Positions 46,457 through 58,098 of a stretch of 64,000 nt of DNA are shown here, piece after piece. Source of the stretch: Phyto melanocephala (taxonomy: Eukaryota > Arthropoda > Insecta > Diptera > Rhinophoridae); the NCBI GenBank assembly GCA_941918925.1, contig OW799233.1, forward strand, positions 150,442,802 to 150,506,801. Reading direction: 5' to 3'. Below the pieces are notes generated by a model. The model saw only the letters and a program-made list of their open reading frames with translations. It ran no database searches and was not told the DNA's origin. Position 1 is the first letter of the stretch. Every line of letters starts with the position of its first letter. A program made the translations under genes and the position numbers.

Positions 46457-47734
46457 TGCTCAACCATGGGCATTAGTAAAAGAGTGACTTAAGTTCACGT
46501 CCATTCTTTAAATCCCTCTTATTTTAAATGAAAAATGAAACATGGAATAAAGTTATAACATACAACAAGTTAAAACATCTTAGCTAATATGTTTCTTTAG
46601 AGATGTGCTGCTAAATGATCTCATACATTTTCTTATACTGTTATGTTATCGTTGCGGATATCTAATGTAAGCAAAGTTTTAATAGAATCGGAAATGAACA
46701 AGTTTAAAACCAACAACTAATAAACCAACATATTTTAAAGTATTGCGACAATATCCTTTATAACTTGTAAATGAAAAAATAATTTTTATATTTTACATTT
46801 AAAAAACTGAAAAAGAAGAAACATGAATAATTTTTCATCGCTTCAACAAAATCGAATCAAAATTGTACGACTTACATTATAGCGAAAATATTATGTTCAT
46901 TCGTTTACTATTCGTTGACTATTTTTACTGGATTGCATTTGTTTAAACAAATTTCCATATAAAACGTAAACAATCCAGCTTTATAAATAGTTGAAGAGTA
47001 AATACGCTATTAAATTTTTGCATTCGATTTTATTTATTTATTCAACAACTGTTATTTAATAAACAACTGTTTGATACATACATATGTACATACTAATACT
47101 CAGTCTGTACTCCAATAAATGCCAAATAAAATGGTACGAGTTTCATTTTGTGTATTTAGATCATAATCACAATTGATAGGAAATGTTCAACGTGATTTAC
47201 AGTTGTTTGAATTTTAATAAATTGAAATGTTTTTTTTTTCGTTTGTATTCGTTCCAAATAAATTAAACAAATTGTCGTATTGTTTTTGCATTGTTTTATT
47301 TGATTGGGCAATGTAATCAATAAATGGAAATCAACAAAAAAGTGCCGAAAATTTTACTTGCATACTTATGTTATCTAATAGTTATGTAATGTACTTTTGA
47401 AACAACAAACAAATACAAATTCATACTCGTACATTTGTCACTAAAAAACATGTTTGTTTTGTATTTAAAATTCACTGCAAAATAAAGGGTGTTCCATGTG
47501 TGCGATAAGGTGTCAATCAATGAAACACAAAACATGTTGATAGCTGAAAATTTGGACACTAGAAAGAGCAACTTTGTATTAATATCGAATTAATAACACT
47601 GGCTGTCAAAAAAACCTTGTTATGTGATTTTAATGTGCTTTTGTGTGCTAAATCCAAATATGTTTATGTATTTTTTTTTACCACGTTTAGTTCTAGAGAT
47701 ATTCGCCTCTGTTCTGCATTCCGAGTGAAATTTA
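46457..47734. other. AT-rich intergenic, nothing recognised
   Basis: No gene or repeat terminus apart from the GCATTCCGAGTGAAATTT arm at its right edge. Confidence 0.5.
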
Positions 47735-48595
47735 AAACAAGTAAGAGCGCTATATTCGGCCGTGCCTAATCTTATATACCCTTCACAACGTGTAGTCATG
47801 CAATAACAGTAGTTTGTATCACCATTCATCCCATATGAAATACGTACATACATATAAAAAACATACATATATAAAAACAACCCATTTTAAAATTTTAACT
47901 TTACGTACATATGTATGTTAACAGAAAAAAAAAATAAATAAAAAAAAAAAAATTTAAAAAAAAAAATTTTAAAAAAATTTTAAGAAAAAAAATTAAAAAA
48001 AAAAATGTTTTTAAAAAATAATTAAAATATATATAATAAATATAAAACAAAAAAAAAATTTATAAAAAAAAAATAATAAAAATATAAATTATATTAAATA
48101 AAAAATAAAAAAAGATAAAAAAAAAAATTTAAAAAAAAAATTAAAAAAATTAAAAAAAAAAATAAAAAAATTTTTTTTTGGCTCAGCTGGGATTTAATGC
48201 CACGTTTTCTCCAACCAGTATACACGTTTGTATGTATGTATGTTGTTGTTGTAATGTTGTGAAATTTTGTGAAAAAAAAAATCGAGGTGGTCGTGGGTTT
48301 TTACTCATATCTCAGTTGTTTATGTACCGATGTTTCTGATTTTCAATACCGATCTACTCCCGAATATTTATGATATTTTAATACCTCACCCGGGTCCAAG
48401 CGATGTCGGGGGCTTCAAAAAGTTGATTTCAACATACACACGGTCAGACGGACAGACTGACAGAGCTTAATCGACTCCCCTATTCATAAGCTTTCAGAAA
48501 ATATATACTTTATGGGGTCGGAAATGAAAATTGTAGAAATTTCACACGGAATGACAAACCTATATAGACCCTTTTTCACTGTGTGAAGGGTATAA
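47735..48595 (+). repeat. A/T-cored hairpin-ended repeat, full length
   Basis: 5' AACAAGTAAGAGCGCTATATTC, hairpin ATTCGGCCGTGCCTAAT, ATATACCCTTCACAACGTGT, A-rich core (47925-48170), GGCTCAGCTGGGATTTAATG, GAGGTGGTCGTGGG, GGTCAGACGGACAGACTGAC. The 3' hairpin CCCTTTTTCACTGTGTGAAGGG is followed by TATAA. It lies between two inverted arms of a host sequence (GCATTCCGAGTGAAATTT and AATTTCACTCGGAATGC). Confidence 0.9.
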
Positions 48596-48811
48596 CAACA
48601 ATTTCATGGCAATTCCGAATGATTTAATTTCACTCGGAATGCAAAGCACAGGCAATTCGAAAGGAATTAAAATATCGACATTGAAATATTATATACGTAT
48701 TTGCTATAACAAAAGTAAATAATCTTACACCTAAATGACTTCTATAGTATAAACTAAAAGCTTAAATTAAATTTAATATTAATATAACATTAAAAATTAA
48801 TTATTATTTGG

Positions 48812-49040
48812 AAGACAGCTCTCTTTTATGAGTGTTATCTGCTGTTTCACGATTGATTTCCCAGCAGAAATCAGCTAACATTTCTGGGACCCCTTGCCGT
48901 TATATCTTTTTTCCATGTGCGTAATATCTTGGTGGAATCTTTCAATATGCTCATCAGACCCGCATCAAGATTTTTTTGGTAAAAATAAATGAACATGTTC
49001 TAATTAATCTGGTCCGAAGGAATTACGCAATATATGTATG
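48812..49040 (-). pseudogene. C-terminal remnant of the 'FLCEWDSRA' transposon gene
   Basis: Minus strand: HVHLFLPKNLDAG, then after a one-base shift SDEHIERFHQDITHMEKRYN, and after another shift PEMLADFCWEINRETAD. These match the C-terminal region of the multicopy arthropod family described for 14700-16071, a part missing from that copy. Confidence 0.7.
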
Positions 49041-49518
49041 TTGTGGTTTTGCATCTGTACCTTTAAATTTATTTTTATCATTTATGGCTTAGTTTTTCCA
49101 AGTATACCTATTTTTCCTTATATGGACAAAAATGTAAAATATTTAAATTTTAAGTTTTTTATGAGTTTTTGAAAAAAAAAAAAAATATTTGTTCATAAGA
49201 AATACTTTTTTCGTCAGCAAATTCTGAATATATCCGACACAGTTGAAAATAGGGCAAAAAATTTATATAAGGTCGACCCAAAGGTAATTTTATCTCGCAT
49301 CTTTTGGTGTTTCAATTATTATTAAAATCGAACAAGTCGTTGAAGAGTTATATTGAAATAAGTTAGCGTTATCACCTTGTTTAGGGGAAAGCATCAGCCA
49401 TGCCCAAAAAAGATCTGTACGTGATACGTGAAAACTGAAAATAGATTTGAATTGGACGAGTTGAGAGCACTATATTTTACATATTTATATTTAGGGGCAA
49501 ATTTTTTGCAGACCAGTG
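48812..49518 (-). mobile_element. relic of the long-inverted-repeat transposon family
   Basis: The right end reads TTTTTTGCAGACCAGTG followed by TAA. The 300 bp inside follow, in degraded form, the right inverted repeat at 16590-16881 (TTTTGGTGTTTC, AGCCATGCCC, GATTTGAATT). To its left is the family's C-terminal coding end, so the central and N-terminal coding parts are deleted. Confidence 0.65.
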
Positions 49519-49521
49519 TAA

Positions 49522-50446
49522 CTTAATAAAAGTTTGCCTGTAAAAGATCGCAAATTTTATATGAAATCTAACTACTGCTTTGTGGGTGCTTTATTGCAAG
49601 ATTTCATGGAGTAGTATTTGCACTACTGAAATTATTTGCAAAGCTGGACTATATTAACCACTGTTAAACAAACTACGTTTATTTCTCAAATTTGCATTAT
49701 CTCTGAATTACTATTCATCCATTACAAGGCGCACTTAATACACATGCATGTAAAACACACGTATCAATCAATGAATCAATATGATTATTGGTAAAAATCT
49801 GAAAAAATTGATTCGGTGATGGTATCGGAAAGAAGTCTGCCGAAACCTTCATTTTGCAAAGTAATTTTAAAGTATATTTTTTTTTAATTAAACGTAGATG
49901 TCGCATTTTTAGATTTTTGTTTTATCTTTGTTATTAAGAATCAGACTTTAAATTGTGACTCGAAGGTGTAAATTTGTTGCTCTTAAATTAAAAATAGCGA
50001 TTCCTATGCTATTTTTATGTTGAATTATATTCTGCTATTCAAGCCATTCTATCGTTCTTTCCACTTTGTTTTTTTTTTTTTTTTTTGAGTTGAAACTGAA
50101 AAATATCGATTTTCGTTTAAAAATTTGTATTTTCGTGCTTATAACTCATTCAGTTACAAAACGATTTGTCATTTGATTGTTAATGATTTTTGAGACTATG
50201 CCTTGTATTTTAGTGCATTTGGCTTGTCCGAAAATTAACTAAGAGCTTTAATAATTTGATATATTGAAAAACATATATATTTTTCAAAATTATTTTAGTC
50301 TATAACTTTGCTGATTAATGACGATTTGTCCAACAATTTTTATGGATTTCGCCTAAGGCATGTACCATCTATAAATAAAAGCAAATATGTCTATAAATTA
50401 TCCTATCGCTAAAGAATGTTGGTTTTTATGGTATAATTTTGAGAAA
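49522..50446. other. AT-rich intergenic, nothing recognised
   Basis: No gene or repeat terminus; a T-run of about 24 near 50070. Confidence 0.5.
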
Positions 50447-51185
50447 AAGCAGAAGGAGTCGTGTTTACTTGCTCATATCTCAGAAAGTTATGGGGAGTTT
50501 GTGCTGGGTTTCAATAGAGATTGATTTCCGAATATTTGCAAAAGATTGATAATACATTTGGATCTGTGCTAATGCGGGGGCTTCTAAAAGTTGATCGACT
50601 CTCCTAGTAAGATTTTAAAAAATAAATATTTTATGGGATGGAAAATCATTATTGTATAAATAACAAACGGAACCAAAAAGTAATATATATACCCTTCGCA
50701 CCACAGGTGAAGAGAATACAAATGTACTCACTTCAAATGCCTTAATATTGATATCAAACGAAAGTGCTTGACCAGTAAAATTCAATAAACTATGAAAAGG
50801 TGAAAATTCAAAAAATAAGGTCGAAAATAAAATGGCGGTTATATGAGTCAAATAAAGAAATTTTGTCCTTGACCCCTTAAACCCCCACAATACTGGTATC
50901 AAGTAAACGGGCTTGACCAGTAGAATGCATTAAAAAAGTCTAAATTAGAGATGGCATTCTTTCTCGACCTTATAAATATGGATATCAAATGAAAGAGTTT
51001 CACAAGTAAAATACAGTTAACTGTGTAAAAGTATAAAACAATGATGGCGTCGGAAATAATTAAGCAAAATGTCGTATAACATTAAATCTGTAATCTAGGC
51101 TAAGCGGTATGGTCACTATACCTATGTACATGATGGTGAATCATATTTTAGATTCGGCACGGACGAATATAATATTTATACTTCT
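50447..51185. repeat. rearranged fragments of hairpin-ended repeats
   Basis: 50447-50718 is a plus-oriented 3' part (TCATATCTCAGAAAGTTATG ... CACAGGTGAAGAGAATA). 50719-51185 is minus-oriented long-variant interior ending AGATTCGGCACGGACGAATA. Joining in opposite orientation implies rearrangement or insertion. Confidence 0.6.
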
Positions 51186-52172
51186 TATATTGCTAAGTTA
51201 ATTTTTTATCAAAAAGATTAAGAGTACGTGGAACTTAAACCGTACTCAGAAGTTGTTACTCGGCAAACTTTCTATACAATTTTTTGTTCAAAACTAACAG
51301 TTTTGTAAGAAACAATTACCGCACTAAAACGTTTGGTAGTTTTTCGCAAATTGGTTAAATTAAAATTAATATATAAATATAGTATTAGAATCTGAATAAA
51401 TGCGTGTTTCGAAATTTTTTATTACATTTATATTCACCAAACCAAATAAATTTAACAATTAAACAACTACCGGTTGCTAATATACTTTTTGTTTAAAACA
51501 AAAATTTTTTTCTTCTCTAACTTGTCTACGTGCTTAAATATTTACGTTTGCTCCGAATAATTTTCCCTGTAAAGGTTTTTATTGAGTGAAAACAACTTTT
51601 ACTTTTTGTTTTTGTTTTTGCTTTTTTGTTTTGATTGTATGTTTATGGACAATAGAATTAGAAACCTGCAGTTCTGATAAAACAGTATCAATGATATGTT
51701 TGAGAACAATTTTTAAATTTTGTTTGTTTAATTTCTTAAATTCATTATTTACTAAAGGTATTTACATAAGGTAGATTTTATATAATAAGAAATATTATAA
51801 CAAAAAATTAATTAAATCATTATGAAAAATGTTTAAAAAAACTAATGGAAAATTTTCTAGTTTGGAATTTTTTTATAATTTTTCGGTGACCGTTTTATTA
51901 ACTTTAACGAAAAATCCTTGATTTTGACTAAACTCATTATATGAATACACTCAAAGAAAATACTCTCAAACCCATTTTTATATAATTTCTGAGTCGTATG
52001 AGAGATGCCCGTTATTCTACCCATAAAACGCCAATAAATCAGAGTTAATTCTCTCTTTTAAAATTGTTTGAATAAAATTTTGGAACATTAGGCCCAAGAA
52101 TGAACTTAACTGATTTAAGTTGATTTCACACAGGCCTCCTACAAATGTAAAACTTTAACTGTTTTTAAAATA
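51186..52172. other. AT-rich intergenic, nothing recognised
   Basis: No gene or repeat terminus. Confidence 0.5.
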
Positions 52173-52723
52173 AAGGGTCCGCCATCTAACGTTTTTTTTT
52201 CAACTAGTGCCTTTTTCGTGAATGGTAACACTTAGCTCATGTCTGATTTGACAGATAATTAGTTTTATCCTTTCGCTGAACGAATATGGTTGTGTATACG
52301 CTTGAACAACGCTGGGAAATATTGCGACATTACTTTGGCCGAATTTGCCAAAAAAAACATCTTTTCAGATGAAGCTCATTTTGATGTTGCCGGGTATGTA
52401 AACAAGCATAATTGTCACATTTGGGGCACAGAAAACACGCACGCATACATTAAAAAGCCGATACACCCAAAACGAGTCGCTGTTTGGTGCGGATTTTGGT
52501 CCAGAAACAAATTGGGCCATTTTTCTTCGAAAACGAGCAAGGAGTGGCTGTTACAATCAATGGCGATCGTTATCGGACTATGTTGAACGAATTTTTGTTT
52601 ACAAAAATTTAAGAGGAGGATATTGGCAACATTTGGTTTCAACAGGACGGCGCTACGTGCCACACAGCCGAAGCTACAATTTTTTTATAGCATTTAAAAA
52701 GAAAAGTTATTTGGCGGACCCTT
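52173..52723 (+). mobile_element. 551-bp internally deleted mariner, empty-site copy
   Basis: The ends are AAGGGTCCGCCA and TGGCGGACCCTT with flanking TA at 52171-52172 and 52724-52725. The transposase start VYTLEQRWEILRHYFGRIC is joined to FSDEAHFDVAGYVNKHNCHI, then HPKRVAVWCGFWSRNKLGHF and WFQQDGATCHTAEAT. Both catalytic-region motifs survive (SDEAHF, QQDGA) but the DNA-binding domain and C-terminus are gone. It shows the empty insertion site (GACAGATAATTAG) for the 13890-16881 transposon. Confidence 0.9.
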
Positions 52724-53230
52724 TAAAATAAATTTTATGAAACGGAAATGTTTCTTTCAAATTTTTCGGTTGTCGATCCACTATTGACACTAGCTGCCAA
52801 AAAGGTTCTCCTTCCTTAAGGCTCATTATTAAAACTTGACTATAAAGTTATTAGTAAAATGTAACTTTGGTCAAACAAACAATAAAAACTAATGGTGCTT
52901 AATATTTTGTTTTATATTAAAAAATAAAAGTTTAAATACCAAATTGTTGAAAATATTAAATGCAATCTAGATTTCTTTTTTTGTTTAACAAAGAGAAAAA
53001 CTGCCATAGAATTAGTTTGAATATTATGTACATACTATTATGAATCAGCTGTTTTATTTCAGTCCAATTGATATTCCATATGTTTGGTTTGTAGTTGCTT
53101 TTTCGTTCTGTTCTGTTGCGGCCAAATCTGTGAAAAATAGAATTCAACGTTAATTAACTGCCATTGTTACGTATGGGAGCTGATAGTAAAGTGCCTTTAA
53201 AGGTAGCCGTAACAGACAGACTTTCTTTGT
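52724..53230. other. AT-rich intergenic, nothing recognised
   Basis: No gene or repeat terminus. Confidence 0.45.
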
Positions 53231-54660
53231 TTATACCTGCCACCAAAAAAATGGGGGTATATTCATTTTGTTATTCCGTTTGTAACACATCGAAATATCC
53301 ATTTTGGACCCCATAAAGTATATATATTCTGAATCGGGGTTTGATTTTATAACGATCTAGCTATGTCCGTCCGTCTGTCCGTCTGTTGAAAGCATTATAG
53401 AGGTCGCACCGAAAAAGCTAGGGGGCTCAAATTTTGCAAGAATCTTTCTTATTGACAAGGTTTGTTTGGTATTGAAAATGGGCTAAATCGGAATATTAGG
53501 AAGAGAGTTATACCTCGTAATGCAAGAGTAGGTCGAAAAAACCGTGTCCTTCGAATATCGAATAAAATGGAATTGTGTCCAAACGCATTAACGTAGAGTC
53601 ATAAAACTTCGAATATATATTTCCTGAGTAAAAACAATATTTTTTCCTGAAAATTGCCTAAATCTATGTATTAGGAAAGGAGTATATCGCACCGCATGTA
53701 TACCGCACCGTGTATTTCGGTATATATAAAAACAAAAACGTTATAAAACAAACAAACTTTGATGTACGACTCTGAAATTTTGCACACATGGCTTTTTGGT
53801 CAAGTGCTTTGTTCTAACGGAAAATAAATGTGACACGCCCACTTTTACGCCCACCTCCCATATAACGTCTTTCCTCAAATTCATATAATTTCTCTACGAA
53901 TAAAGATTAATATAGGGGACTATATTGAAACATCTAATTAGCGTTCATTATTAAAAATAATTTCGACACGCTTACTATTACGCCCACTTTTCACGTTAAC
54001 CACTGTTAATGAAATTTAAAAGCTCATAAAACCGACAAAATTAGAGCCACAATAATGAAATTTGCTACAGATATCCTTCTAGTCAATGTCATTGTTATGC
54101 CGGAAAACTTAGGTGACACGCCCACTTTAACGCCTACCTCCCATATAACGGTTTATCTCAAATTCATATAATTTCTTTATAAATAAAGATTTTGGAATAA
54201 TAAAGGACTATATTGAAACATCTAAGTTGCATTCATTAGTAGAAACAACTTCAACACGCCTACTTTCATTGAAAGACTACAACAACTTCAACACGCCTAC
54301 TATTACGACCACTTTTCACGTTATCAAGTTAACGAAATATTAAAGCTCATAAAACCGACCAATTTGGAGGTATGATGATGAAATTTGCTAATTATTTCCT
54401 TCTACTTAATGTCAATTTTTACGCTGGAAAATTTAGGTGACACGCTCACTTTAACGCCTACCTTCCATATAACGGTTTATCTCAAATTTATATAATTTCT
54501 CAATTAATAAAGATTTTTGAATAATAAAGGACTATATTGAAACATCTAAGTTGCATTCATTAGTCAAAACAACCTCAATACGCCTTCTTTAGCGCCCACT
54601 TTCATTGAAAGGCTACAACAACTTTGACACGCCTACTATTACGACCATATTTCTCGTAAC
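53231..54660 (-). repeat. GGTGG-type dispersed repeat with a tandem module array
   Basis: It opens TTATACCTGCCACCAAAAAA, continues with TATTCCGTTTGTAACACATC, GACCCCATAAAGTATATATA and TCCGTCCGTCTGTCCGTCTG, then the 'CGTGTCCTTCGAA' unit. At least three tandem copies (periods about 300 bp, at roughly 53830, 54110 and 54430) of the GTGACACGCCCACTTTAACG module follow. The other terminus was not found. Confidence 0.7.
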
Positions 54661-54900
54661 GGCAGTTGAAAACGACATTGTGACTCGGTCTTTAATCTCG
54701 AAATAAAATATCTTACAAATAAATTTTATAGAAATACAAATTTAACTGTAAGTTTCGGACCAAAATAGATCAAAGCTGTTATATAAAAACGACTCTTGAG
54801 AATCATGTTAAACCTCATACAGCTATAAATAATAAGAATTTGTAAACATGATAGCTGCTTAATTTTACAATTTCAGCAATACAATATTTTGTATTAATTT

Positions 54901-55596
54901 TTATACCCTTCACCTGTGGTGCACAAGGGTACATATATATAGCTTTGTCATTCCGTTTGTAATTTCTACAATTTTCATTTCCGACCACATAAAGTATATA
55001 TTTTCTGAAAGCTTATGAATAGAGGAGTCGATTAAGCCCTGACCAACTGTCCGTCTGCCCGTCTGTCCGTGTGTTGGTTGAAATCAACTTTTAGAAGCAA
55101 CTATATGTTCCTCAGATCTGTATATAGTATCAATCTCTTGGAAATATCCAGGAATGAATCGCTATTGAAATTCAGCACAATCGCCTCATAACTTTCTGAG
55201 ATATAAGCAAAAAACCACGACCACCTCGTTTTTTTACACAATTACAACAACAACATACATACATGTAAAAAACATACAAAAAAAGAAAAATTACAAAAAG
55301 AAAAAATATTAAAAATAAAAAAAAAATAATAAAAAAAACAACAAAAAAAAATATTAAAAAAAAATTAAAAAAAAAAAAACATAAAAAAAATAATAATAAA
55401 ATATAAATAATATATTAAATAAAATAAAATTTTTATGGCTCAGCTGGGATTCGATGCCACATTTATTCTAACCAGTATATACATATGTACGTATTTTATA
55501 TGAGATGAATGGTGATACAAACAATTGTTATTGCATGACTACACGTTGTGAAGGGTATATAAGATTCGGCACGGCCGAATATAGCACTGTTACTTT
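54901..55596 (-). repeat. A/T-cored hairpin-ended repeat, full length
   Basis: Minus strand from 55596: AGTAACAGTGCTATATTC, hairpin ATTCGGCCGTGCCGAAT, TATACCCTTCACAACGTGTA, core (about 55430-55270), GAGGTGGTCGTGG and ACACGGACAGACGGGCAGAC. The 3' hairpin CCCTTGTGCACCACAGGTGA is followed by AGGGTATAA. It serves as the uninterrupted reference for 30631-32002. Confidence 0.9.
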
Positions 55597-58090
55597 TTAA
55601 CACTTAGAACACAACATATATGCATAAGGGTTAAACAATTCAGATGTAAAAATTTCCTGTACGATGTATTTTTTCATAAAACTTTTAATAAGCAATTTGC
55701 AAGACAATTTTTAAATATTATTTTCTTGTATGATATTTTGTTTACTTACTTCTTCTTCCCACTGTACATGCCAATATTTTTCTATTACACTTATACTTAG
55801 CTAATAGCACGCAGTAACGTGTAAAAATGCGTTAATTTTATAATGTAAATAAATATACATTCATATATACTTAGGAATATCGCATACGTATGTGCGTATG
55901 TATGTTTGTAAATAACGGAGAGAAATTAAGCTTTAATAAGGGTTAAAATAATTTCCATTAGAACGTGTATAAACGTGAGAATATTGACATTAAAACACTA
56001 ATACTTAGGCAATAAAGCAAACATTAATTGATTTTTTATTGGTCGTTGTTAATGTTAATACATAAATAATTTACTTTTGGGTTAACGAACAGTCAGGCTT
56101 AAGAACACAATGGTAAACTTGTTAGTTAATTATTTATGAAAAAAGGATAACTTTTGTGCATGCCTGGTGATTCCTTACACAACGCATTTGTTAGTTCGGT
56201 AAACTCTTTATAGTATATTTGGCTGTTACAAAACTATTAATTTACAAAAAAAAAAAAAAAATTGAATTGGTTTGGTAGGTAAAAAGGTTTTCGTTAAATA
56301 GTAAAATTGACTTTATCCGCCTATGAGTAAAATCAAATAATTTCGAATTACTTACATTTTCATTACATTTTGTTTATATTTTCTAAAGCAATAAAAGTTT
56401 AAAAAGGCATTAATTATAACCAGTTTAAATTAACTTAATAACTGCCGGTTTGGTTTTGGTTTAAAAAAAAAAGTAAATTGAAAACGTTACAAAATATCTA
56501 CGGAATCCTTTAAAGTGTTTTTTTGATAAATTAAATTTAAATGAAAAGCTTTTAAATATAACATAAATTATTTTAAAATTTTAGAGTTTTTATGCAACGT
56601 TTTTTTATTTATAATCTAATGTACTTTATATATTCTTTTGCATTTTAATTACAAGAATAGACAAACACTAATGGCTAAAATTGTAAGTCCGTTTTTGACT
56701 TTTGGTAAATTTACAAGGTGGACTTACTGTCGTAATATCTTATTGACATAATTTCTTAAAATGGGTTAAAATTTTTACAATATTTTTCATACATTTTTAA
56801 ATATTATGAAATCATGACATTATGAGAATACAACAATTAGTACTTCTTGTGAACTTAATTTTTATTTAAATATGATTCAATATTTTCTTAAGCTTTTAAA
56901 ATATTATTTAAAGGCATTAACAAAAAAGTAAATTTAGGATTGTAAAAAAAAAAAAAATTAAATAAATATTCGGCTGTGCCGAATCTATTACACCCAGCAC
57001 CAATTTTTTGTACTTTTATATCACAAAATATATTATTTTGTTATAAACAGTAATCACTGTAAAATAATCTCACTCTCTCTCTCTCTCTACTTAAATCTGT
57101 AGCACTTTCTTTGTGTAGCTTCGATTTGTTAATAATTTATTTTCTTTAATTTATTCTTACAATGACTTCTTAAGGATTTCTACATTTAAAATGATAACTG
57201 GATTAACTAGATAAGTTAGCAACTGATTCTAGTTAATTTGGGTGCGCTGAATTCAAATTTGTAATCAGTTTGTCTCTATCAGCTCTAGTTTTCATGATAT
57301 AGCTTTTTTATACCCTCCACTGTAAGTGAGTCACCCTCCTAAATATTCTGAAGGTTCTCTGAAAATTTCATCAAAATCGGTATAGCCGTTTTGTAGTCCA
57401 TACGTTACGTACATACATACATCCTCTTTTATATATATAGATGATTGTAACTGTTGCTATTATTTTGACCGGCTCTGTATGTACATATTATTTAAAGATT
57501 TTAGTGTTACCTCGTTATTCCATTTCTTTTGAACACTTTTCTTCAAACAAATTTTAAGTTTTTTTTTTTTATTATTTTCTTTGTATTTGTTTCTTTTTGG
57601 TTTTTACAATAAATTATTAAAATTAAATAAATAAATAAATTAAACTCAACTAAGTGTAAACAACAATTGTATGTTAAAAAAAACTTTAGATTTTTATAAA
57701 TAAAAATTATAAAAAAAATATTCTTTGGAATTGACCAGGTTTCAATGAGTATGGATATTTGGGATGGAACCTAGTAAAGGATTAAATGTAACAAACGAAA
57801 AGGGATAAGATGTTCCCTTTTTTTGAAAAAAGGTAGCAATTTAAATTTCCGCTTCCTTAGATTTTATTCCAATTTGCTATTCGTCATTTTACAGAAACGA
57901 ATGAACATGAATAGAACAACCATCGCGAGATATCACTGTTGTTGATATATTTGTCCAGTGGCCAATAATTTGCATTTTCATTTTATTATTTCTTTTTAAG
58001 GTTGTCACCTTTGTTTAATTTGATTTTTTTTTATAGAGGGATATGAAGCGTGGGAAGTTTAATTATATATTGTGGTTTTTGTTAAATGTT
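55597..58090. other. AT-rich intergenic with small repeat fragments
   Basis: Contains an isolated hairpin-end fragment ATTCGGCTGTGCCGAAT at about 56970, a (CT)n microsatellite at 57069-57088 and a Helitron-type 5' end on the minus strand at 57300-57443 (CATCTATATATATAAAAGAG). No gene. A minus-strand AATAAA at 57982-57987 may serve the Osiris gene to the right. Confidence 0.5.
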
Positions 58091-58098
58091 ACTAAGAC

